NCBI GenBank assembly: GCA_003519205.1 | Contig: DOXE01000140.1 | Location: 1,349 to 9,676, forward strand | Source: Chloroflexota bacterium | GTDB lineage: Bacteria > Chloroflexota > Anaerolineae > Promineifilales > Promineifilaceae | Length of the DNA: 8,328 nucleotides | Direction: 5' to 3' | Position numbers and translations under genes: made by a program | The notes under the pieces: model-generated | Told to the model about the DNA's origin: nothing | The model's database searches: none | The model's input: only the letters and a program-made list of their open reading frames with translations | In this document: positions 1-5,071 of the stretch, in pieces | Layout: each line of letters opens with the position of its first letter | How positions within the stretch are numbered: position 1 is the first letter of the stretch

Positions 1-828
1 CGTGTCCCCAAAACCGAACGCACTTACTTCACTCCGGATATTATCACTAGCGAGTTGATGTGGACAGCACTGGCATCACTACTGTTGGTTGTGGGATCAC
101 TTTGGTTCTATAGTGCACCGTTGGAAAGCCAGGCCAATCCGTTGGTCACGCCTTTACATGTTGTTGCTCCCTGGTACCTGGCCTGGTCGCAGGGTTGGCT
201 CAAATTGGCCGATAAGGTGTTCATTGCCTTCATCTTCATCCCTGCTTTGGCTGTAGCCTTCTTCGTCATGCCTTACATCGAAGTGGGTAAGAGCCGCCGC
301 TATGCGGACCGGCGCGTTGGCCTCAGCGTAGCCATGCTCTTCATCGCCTTCATGTTAATCTCCAACTGGATGGGTTCGCCTGAATATAGGGTAGAAAGCT
401 CGCCAGACCAGGAAGTGTTCCAGGAATTGCTCCCTCAAGAAGGACATAGCGTCATTCTGTCTGTTCCTTATGAAGATTTAGAAATAGGTACATTTGAGCC
501 AGGGCAGGAAGTCGCTGGTAATCCGGCACTAACCGATGCTTTGAGAGAATTTGAGGCGGCAATGAATCGCCACAGTTGTAACCTGGAAAGCGATCAATGG
601 CGGGACGATTGTAAACCAATCACCGGCAATGATGGGACCGTGACCCAGTATGCCAACAACTTTACCAAAGATGCTATGCCTGATGCTGAGGCCGTTCTCA
701 TCGTCGAACCGGAGCAGCATGATATGAAGAGGATTACCTTGCAAATCCAATCAGAGAGTCCTGAGGGTCCTGTCAGCACTAATACTTTAGCGTTTCGTCA
801 CCTTGACGCAGGGTACGAGGAAGACTAG
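1..828 (+). CDS. Cytochrome b C-terminal/subunit IV-like protein of a bc-type complex (5' partial)
   Basis: The frame is open from the first base, so this is the 3' part of a longer gene; the TTG/ATG at 55-60 lies inside a family-like stretch and is not a likely start. There are 275 visible residues. Three membrane helices (about 19-39, 73-93, 106-123) match the C-terminal half of cytochrome b / b6f subunit IV. The motif NPLVTP precedes the quinol-oxidation loop, where APWY (residues 56-59) replaces the usual PEWY. MPYIE follows the second helix. Such subunits form the Qo site that oxidises quinol, probably menaquinol here. After the last helix comes a hydrophilic tail of about 150 residues, far longer than in subunit IV and, by family topology, on the extracytoplasmic side. 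It has two cysteines (193 and 204) that could form a disulfide. The cytochrome c gene follows after 2 bases, which indicates one operon. Whether the N-terminal haem-binding half is in the same polypeptide cannot be seen. Confidence 0.85.
   Translation, partial: RVPKTERTYFTPDIITSELMWTALASLLLVVGSLWFYSAPLESQANPLVTPLHVVAPWYLAWSQGWLKLADKVFIAFIFIPALAVAFFVMPYIEVGKSRRYADRRVGLSVAMLFIAFMLISNWMGSPEYRVESSPDQEVFQELLPQEGHSVILSVPYEDLEIGTFEPGQEVAGNPALTDALREFEAAMNRHSCNLESDQWRDDCKPITGNDGTVTQYANNFTKDAMPDAEAVLIVEPEQHDMKRITLQIQSESPEGPVSTNTLAFRHLDAGYEED
817..821 (+). promoter_or_regulatory. Ribosome binding site of the di-heme cytochrome c gene
   Basis: GAGGA ends 9 bases before the ATG at 831 and lies within the last codons of the preceding cytochrome b-type gene. 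This supports the start choice and coupled translation of the two subunits. Confidence 0.7.
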
Positions 829-830
829 CT

Positions 831-1676
831 ATGCAAATCAAAGTCGTCATCGGAACCATCGCCTTTATGCTGGTTATGGTTATCTTGGGTGTTGCCGCCT
901 TGTTTGAACCAGCTCGTTTGGGAGAGACGACCGATGCCTTCGTCGGTCGTCAGGTTGAAAAAGGCGCTGTATTATTTCATGAGAATTGCGCAGAGTGTCA
1001 TGGCGCCGAAGGTAAGGCGATTGATTGTGTAGATTTTGCTGGCGAGGAAAAAAGCTGTGTTGGTCTGCCCCTTAACCATGCCCCATTGCTCTGTGGTGAA
1101 CCATCCCAAAGATTGCAGCAAGTAGGATGGCAGAGTAGCAAGGCCAATTATGTTTCCCAAACGGTTGCGGCCGGCCGGCCAGGCACATTGATGCCTACCT
1201 GGTCGCAGGACTTCGGCGGGCCAATGGAAGATTACCAAATTGACCAGGTCACGGCCTTTGTTCTGAATTGGGGTGAGGATCCAGAATTATGTGGTGAAGA
1301 AGCGATTGTCGAGGCCGTGGATTGGCCTGATTCCTGGGAGGATCTACCGCAAGGCGATGCCGCCAACGGGCCAGGTCTATATCAGATCAACGGTTGTGCG
1401 GGGTGCCATGGCGACCCGGATAATCCGGGGTCTGCTGCCGTTGGCCCGCATCTAGGCAATATCGGCAATGTGGCGGCGACTCGGGTACCAGGCATTTCGG
1501 CCGAGCAATATATTTATGAGTCAATTTTGAATCCGAATGCGTTTATCGTGCCTGAATGTCCATCTGGACCGTGTGCTGAACCAAGTGTCATGCGCGCCGA
1601 TTATGGATTCGTATTGAGTGAACAAGATATGGCGGACTTGATAGCTTACTACTTGACATTGACCAGTGCGCCTTAG
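831..1676 (+). CDS. Membrane-anchored di-heme cytochrome c, bc complex partner
   Basis: A 281-residue protein. One N-terminal hydrophobic helix (about 4-25) serves as uncleaved anchor or signal peptide. Two class-I-type cytochrome c domains follow, with haem-attachment motifs CAECH (53-57) and CAGCH (189-193). In domain 1 the likely sixth haem ligand is Met121 in GTLMPTW. In domain 2 the best candidate is Met254 in SVMRADY, which lacks the usual proline after Met. Both domains end in a typical C-terminal helix (for example DMADLIAYYL at 266-275). Extra cysteines (66, 76, 88, 154, 243, 248) may form disulfides outside the cell. It probably accepts electrons from the Rieske/cytochrome b part of the complex in place of cytochrome c1 and passes them to a terminal oxidase. 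GAGGA at 817-821 sits 9 bases before the ATG, inside the upstream gene, which supports this start and co-translation. A terminator follows. Confidence 0.9.
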   Translation: MQIKVVIGTIAFMLVMVILGVAALFEPARLGETTDAFVGRQVEKGAVLFHENCAECHGAEGKAIDCVDFAGEEKSCVGLPLNHAPLLCGEPSQRLQQVGWQSSKANYVSQTVAAGRPGTLMPTWSQDFGGPMEDYQIDQVTAFVLNWGEDPELCGEEAIVEAVDWPDSWEDLPQGDAANGPGLYQINGCAGCHGDPDNPGSAAVGPHLGNIGNVAATRVPGISAEQYIYESILNPNAFIVPECPSGPCAEPSVMRADYGFVLSEQDMADLIAYYLTLTSAP

Positions 1677-1874
1677 GCAAACTCCAAAGAGTTGTTACAA
1701 GTAGAATGAAAAAAGGCCCGGGAGAAGCGGGCCTTTTTTCATGCACATGTAGACGCTAAAGGAGGAATTAACCGTTAACATAATAGACGGAACGGTTCTG
1801 TAATTCAATAGGTCTATAGGACCATGACCAGGGTACTAGTACTCTTTGGTGGTCGATCTCCAAATCCCGATGAT
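1677..1874. other. Intergenic region between convergent operons
   Basis: This gap of about 200 bases holds the shared terminator at 1708-1740. Between 1741 and 1874 I find no gene. A strong Shine-Dalgarno-like AGGAGG at 1760-1765 has no start codon at a workable distance. A 7-bp inverted repeat (AACCGTT 1770-1776, AACGGTT 1791-1797, 14-base loop) could fold in the 3' untranslated part of the minus-strand transcript; its role is unknown. Confidence 0.6.
1708..1740. terminator. Bidirectional intrinsic terminator
   Basis: A perfect 13-bp inverted repeat: 1708-1720 (GAAAAAAGGCCCG) pairs with 1728-1740 (CGGGCCTTTTTTC) around a 7-base loop. The GC-rich core is flanked by six A on one side and six T on the other, so both strands yield a hairpin followed by a U-run. 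It lies 31 bases after the cytochrome c stop and 134 bases beyond the stop of the convergent minus-strand gene, and probably ends both transcripts. Confidence 0.9.
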
Positions 1875-2849
1875 TTAAGCCCCCTTTACAGCCGTACCGC
1901 AGTTCCGGCAGAATTTATCCCCAGGTGTTAATTGTTGTCCACATTCGTGGCAGAATTTTGCTTTGCCCGTGGAACTCCGGCTGGTTGAAGAGGAGGCTCG
2001 TTTTGCCCGAGACCGCCTCACGGGTCGTGGCTTCGAAATTCTACGCCTTGACTGCCGATAGCCTAATAAAAGCCAGGCGCCGGCCGCGAGAGCTAACCCA
2101 AAAGCTGTTGCGGCGGCGACGATCTGCCAGTTGAACCCTGACTCTTGCCCGCCCACATCACCGGTTGTTTCTGATGGAATGGCCGGTTGTTGGGCACCTA
2201 AAAGTTCGGCAGAGAGTTGAGGTCGTATCATATTGTAACTCGTCTCCACTGAATACTTCTCTCCGGCTGGGACTTCTTGTACGGGCAAAGTGTGATAAAG
2301 TAAGCCATCTTGCCGATTACTTACCTGGATCGCTTCAGGGGAGAGGGTGATCTCGCTGGCCAAAGATGGCTGCTGAATCGTTGCCATCAATTCATTAACA
2401 GCCATGTCTGACTGCCACTCAAAAGTATAATTGCGCTGATTACCATCGGCCGAGTAGGGAACGTAGTATTCAACACGGAAGGTAGGCTCCATTGTCGTTA
2501 TGGTTAATTGACCGGGAATGCTGTCATCAACCTCCAGGTCGCTAAACATTGAACCACTTTCGTCAACGCGAGCGATGGCATTGATGGTGGCATTTTCTGG
2601 TATTGGTACCATGATTATTGCTGGAAATTCGGCATCATCTGGCAATGTGCCGGTTAAGAGCACCAGGACGGATGGACGATCATAATCGGGCCACATTTCC
2701 ACCTCGAGCAGATCGATTACCGAGGCCTGGTTTTGGGCATATGTGGTTATGGTGGTCGCCATAAAATTGAGTAACAGTACGGCGGGTAGCATGCGAAGCA
2801 CGATACGTTGCCAGATTGGTTGTCGCACGACCAAATCTGAATCTCTCAT
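1875..2849 (-). CDS. Single-pass membrane protein with cytoplasmic C-terminal zinc ribbon, function unknown
   Basis: A 324-residue protein. I chose the ATG at 2849 because it overlaps the upstream gene's stop as TAATG, a translational-coupling arrangement, and places a signal sequence near the N-terminus. The frame also allows a start 16 codons earlier (2897), inside the upstream gene. Visible order: a basic N-terminus and hydrophobic segment (about 16-38, ending TYAQ, signal-peptide-like); a beta-rich extracytoplasmic region (about 40-238); a transmembrane helix (about 241-264); a very basic Arg/Lys/Ser linker (265-298); and a zinc ribbon with FCHEC (C300, C303) and FCRNC (C314, C317). By the positive-inside rule the ribbon is in the cytoplasm. 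I do not recognise a named family for the outer domain. The architecture suggests a sensor, scaffold or secretion-linked protein; this is inference. It is the downstream gene of a two-gene operon whose first gene also encodes a zinc ribbon. Confidence 0.85.
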   Translation of the reverse strand: MRDSDLVVRQPIWQRIVLRMLPAVLLLNFMATTITTYAQNQASVIDLLEVEMWPDYDRPSVLVLLTGTLPDDAEFPAIIMVPIPENATINAIARVDESGSMFSDLEVDDSIPGQLTITTMEPTFRVEYYVPYSADGNQRNYTFEWQSDMAVNELMATIQQPSLASEITLSPEAIQVSNRQDGLLYHTLPVQEVPAGEKYSVETSYNMIRPQLSAELLGAQQPAIPSETTGDVGGQESGFNWQIVAAATAFGLALAAGAWLLLGYRQSRRRISKPRPVRRSRAKRASSSTSRSSTGKAKFCHECGQQLTPGDKFCRNCGTAVKGA

Positions 2850-3148
2850 TATGGTTCGCCGCGAAGCCTGATACGACTGGACCGGCAGTAAGGACATTCC
2901 AGGTCAGTGTAATCTCTCCCACACGTGTGGCAGGTGCGCGTTTGAACAGGTATATCGTCCTCGAGCGATCCGATGATCATGACCAGTTCTTCGCCTTCAT
3001 GTTTTTGCAACCACTCGTCCAAATCATGATGACCGATTTTCCATTGACCGTTTTCATCACGCTTTGTCCGGCCATTGAGGACGTCAAGCCCTAATTCATA
3101 GGCTTCTGCCGCTGTTTTAAGAATGATTGACCGTCTCATCGACTTCAT
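2849..3148 (-). CDS. Small zinc-ribbon protein with excisionase-like N-terminal region
   Basis: A 99-residue soluble protein. The start at 3148 is supported by AGAGAGG 8 bases upstream; the next Met is residue 4. Residues 7-50 have the layout of a MerR/excisionase-type helix-turn-helix: a helix TAAEAYELGL, then a wing ending WKIGHHDLDEWLQKH (36-50), resembling the WRI-x-x-x-DLE-x-WL end of that family. The usual recognition-helix signature between them is weak, so DNA binding is only a possibility. Residues 73-88 carry CHTC and CPYC (C73, C76, C85, C88), a compact zinc-binding ribbon, followed by a basic tail. The stop codon shares its last base with the ATG of the downstream membrane zinc-ribbon gene, so the two are likely made together. 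An extended -10 promoter lies 40 bases upstream. It could be a regulator of its own operon or a cytosolic partner of the membrane protein; neither is shown by sequence. Confidence 0.8.
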   Translation of the reverse strand: MKSMRRSIILKTAAEAYELGLDVLNGRTKRDENGQWKIGHHDLDEWLQKHEGEELVMIIGSLEDDIPVQTRTCHTCGRDYTDLECPYCRSSRIRLRGEP

Positions 3149-3156
3149 ATTTCAAT

Positions 3157-3163
3157 CCTCTCT
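3157..3163 (-). promoter_or_regulatory. Ribosome binding site of the small zinc-ribbon gene
   Basis: On the minus strand the bases read AGAGAGG, 8 bases before the ATG at 3148. This spacing favours that ATG over the one three codons later. Confidence 0.65.
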
Positions 3164-3187
3164 TGATTTCGCATGCTGTGGTAGTCT

Positions 3188-3196
3188 ATTATACCA
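3188..3196 (-). promoter_or_regulatory. Extended -10 promoter of the zinc-ribbon operon
   Basis: The minus strand reads TGGTATAAT, a perfect TATAAT (3193-3188) with the TGn extension. No good -35 hexamer is visible about 17 bases upstream (CTACAA at best), which fits extended -10 promoters that need little -35 contact. Transcription would start near 3181, giving a leader of about 33 bases before the ATG at 3148. Confidence 0.6.
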
Positions 3197-3278
3197 GTAG
3201 ATGCTGACATTGTAGTTTTGTTGGACAAACGTCTTGAATTATTGCTGGTGGATGGTGAAATCTATGCAGGAGAGCCAT

Positions 3279-3283
3279 AAGGA
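3279..3283 (+). promoter_or_regulatory. Ribosome binding site deciding the GTG start at 3290
   Basis: AAGGA lies 6 bases before GTG at 3290. An in-frame TAA at 3278-3280 excludes any longer version of the gene, so this GTG is the first possible start in the frame. Confidence 0.6.
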
Positions 3284-3289
3284 TGTATC

Positions 3290-3886
3290 GTGTCTGAAGC
3301 GATAGAGAAGTTGAAACAAGATTTAAAGATACTAGAAGCGATGGCATCCGAGATGGATGAATATCTCACTAGCCAGACGCTTTTCTGGCCTCTTTCCGAT
3401 TCGAGCTTGCCGCGACTCACGTTAGGTGGTTACTTGATGAGACAATATCGTCTCGTTCAATTGCGAGAAATGTTGGAACCAGATGATCAGGTTAGGCTGG
3501 ATGCAGCGATCGAACAATTTAATGAGGCTCTTACTGAAAAAGTCGTTCGATTTGAACAACGCGCCCATGAAGAGTTGCACGCCAGACTGCGGCAATGGAG
3601 CGAATACTTGAGAGACTTAAGCAAGGAATCCTTTGCCGCTGGAGATTTTTATCCATCGGCCGTGCAAACTCGGGCGATGATCAGGGCTTTGGTAGATAAG
3701 CTAAAAATGCCACCTTATGAGTTCGACGAGAGGGTTCTAACCGAGATTGAGGCCTATGACAGGGCACTGAGAAACTACTGGCGCCCGGGGGATTTCGTTT
3801 GGCCAGATGAATGGCAACCGGCTTATCCCCAGCGGGATTATTGGTGGTTGTACGGTCAGCCTCGCACGCACTCTCAAACCTCATAA
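3290..3886 (+). CDS. Conserved-looking helical protein of unknown function (198 aa)
   Basis: I do not recognise this protein. It starts at GTG with AAGGA 6 bases upstream. No signal peptide or membrane helix is visible, so it should be cytoplasmic. It is mostly charged and alpha-helical: residues 1-25 and about 65-112 show heptad-like spacing that may form coiled coil. Between them is a Trp/Pro segment (TLFWPLSD, 30-37) and a basic aromatic helix (YLMRQYRLVQLREML, 48-62). The C-terminal end is rich in aromatics and prolines (YWRPGDFVWPDEW, 163-175, then DYWWLYGQP, 183-191), a pattern more typical of a conserved binding surface than of a random frame. It is transcribed away from the zinc-ribbon operon and ends inside the tail of the convergent flavoprotein gene (13-base overlap). 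A lineage-restricted family is likely; function unknown. Confidence 0.8.
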   Translation: MSEAIEKLKQDLKILEAMASEMDEYLTSQTLFWPLSDSSLPRLTLGGYLMRQYRLVQLREMLEPDDQVRLDAAIEQFNEALTEKVVRFEQRAHEELHARLRQWSEYLRDLSKESFAAGDFYPSAVQTRAMIRALVDKLKMPPYEFDERVLTEIEAYDRALRNYWRPGDFVWPDEWQPAYPQRDYWWLYGQPRTHSQTS

Positions 3887-5046
3887 ACCACCTGAGGGGG
3901 TTCAACCGGATTATACTCGGGATTGTGCCACTTCGTATATCCGACGCCGATGGCTGCAAAGCGCCAGCCTAATCTGGTCAGTCTGGGGTATTGGCTGATC
4001 TTATAAGCCAGACGCGCTAATCGGGTTCGTACGGGTAGTTGCAAGAGAACGCTGTGCTGAAGGATGCGTTGTCTGTAATCGGCGAAGGTGAAATCCTGGC
4101 TTTTAAAGGCATCGACGATGGCATCCGCAGCTACGTCACCATAGCTTAAGGCGAAAGATATCCCTTCCCCGACAAACGCGTCAGTTCCAGCAGCATCCCC
4201 TGCTAACAAAACCCGGTTGATAGCGAATCTTCCTTTTTTGTCAAACCATCGGATCGGGTGTCCTTTCAAATGGTATTCATCCAGATCACGGTTCCTTTCC
4301 GCCAGAGACTCGCGCAGCTCATTAACGAGATCGGCCTTGGGTCGTTCAGGCCGAGCGCGGCTATCAAACACCCCCCGATTCATATATGGTTTACCGTTGA
4401 TGAAGCTTGGGAAATCCCAGTAATAGCCTTGCAATCCATCTTGCATTGGTGTGAAATCAAAAAGGGCTAAACCATCCCGAAACTCAACGCGCTTTTGTGA
4501 ATCCTCAGGTGTCAGGATTTCCAGCAGTCTAGCTACGCGTGAATCATCGTCCCATTTAAGTTTTCGCCGGACGATGCTACGAGAGCCATCGGCACCGACC
4601 AGCACCTTAGCCTGAATGTTAGCCTGGTCGGTAATTACTTCCACGAAATCATCATGGGCCTTAACGTCTTGGACGGCCTCCCCTTGACGTACTGTGACCC
4701 CCTTCTCTTCTGCCTTCTGTACCAACCAGTGGTCGAATTCATCCCGTCGTACAATGCGGAAAACCGGATTTCCTTTGAAGGAAAATGAAAGGTCCTGGTA
4801 AATGATTTTGGCTTCCCGTACTGAGAAGCTTGGCGTTTCGATGGTGAGTCCTAGTCGAGCCAGGATGTTTTGACCCATGTGCGTGATCCCACCTCCGCAT
4901 AGCTTTTCTCGGGGATGGATGGCCTTATCCACAACCAGCATTCGATCGGCCCAGGCCGGATCGTGTTTCACCAAATGCAAAGCCGTAGACGAACCGGCCG
5001 GTCCTGAGCCGACGATCAAAATATCAACTTTTTCAACTTGCTTCAT
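3874..5046 (-). CDS. Geranylgeranyl reductase family FAD-dependent oxidoreductase
   Basis: A 390-residue flavoprotein of normal family length. Motifs in order: the FAD dinucleotide-binding GSGPAGSS (13-20, GxGxxG) after a beta strand; HPREKLCGGG (44-53), typical of geranylgeranyl reductases; RRDEFDHWL (100-108), matching the family's R-x-x-F-D-x-x-L; GADGSRS (151-157); and the second FAD motif LLAGDAAGTDAFVGEGI (280-296). Members reduce prenyl double bonds on lipids, chlorophyll side chains or quinone tails, usually with NADPH or ferredoxin. In a non-phototroph the likely substrates are menaquinone side chain or polyprenyl lipids, but sequence does not choose. The start ATG at 5046 has no clear Shine-Dalgarno; it lies 25 bases after the amidase stop, so translation may depend on that gene. 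Its stop overlaps the end of the convergent 198-residue gene by 13 bases. It could be a related FAD monooxygenase, but the CGGG motif argues for the reductase family. Confidence 0.88.
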   Translation of the reverse strand: MKQVEKVDILIVGSGPAGSSTALHLVKHDPAWADRMLVVDKAIHPREKLCGGGITHMGQNILARLGLTIETPSFSVREAKIIYQDLSFSFKGNPVFRIVRRDEFDHWLVQKAEEKGVTVRQGEAVQDVKAHDDFVEVITDQANIQAKVLVGADGSRSIVRRKLKWDDDSRVARLLEILTPEDSQKRVEFRDGLALFDFTPMQDGLQGYYWDFPSFINGKPYMNRGVFDSRARPERPKADLVNELRESLAERNRDLDEYHLKGHPIRWFDKKGRFAINRVLLAGDAAGTDAFVGEGISFALSYGDVAADAIVDAFKSQDFTFADYRQRILQHSVLLQLPVRTRLARLAYKISQYPRLTRLGWRFAAIGVGYTKWHNPEYNPVEPPQVVYEV

Positions 5047-5071
5047 CTGTTCGGATTGAGGTTTCAGTCTG

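Noticed and set aside
1779..1784. CATAAT as a plus-strand -10 box in the convergent intergenic region
   Set aside because: No -35 or extended -10 is present, and it would drive only antisense RNA into the downstream minus-strand gene.
1760..1800. Strong AGGAGG ribosome-binding-like site after the terminator on the plus strand
   Set aside because: No ATG, GTG or TTG lies at a usable distance, and the next ATG (1823) opens only a short frame running antisense into the membrane zinc-ribbon gene.
1812..1824. Short palindrome GGTC-TATAG-GACC as a terminator for the minus-strand operon
   Set aside because: Only four base pairs and no T-run; the strong hairpin at 1708-1740 serves this strand.
2850..2897. 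Upstream start (codon at 2897) for the membrane zinc-ribbon gene
   Set aside because: It would lie 16 codons inside the upstream gene and move the signal sequence away from the N-terminus; the TAATG junction at 2851-2847 gives a better start.
3264..3305. Small plus-strand ORF starting ATG at 3264
   Set aside because: It codes for only 13 residues, overlaps the ribosome site and start of the 198-residue gene, and shows no protein-like features.
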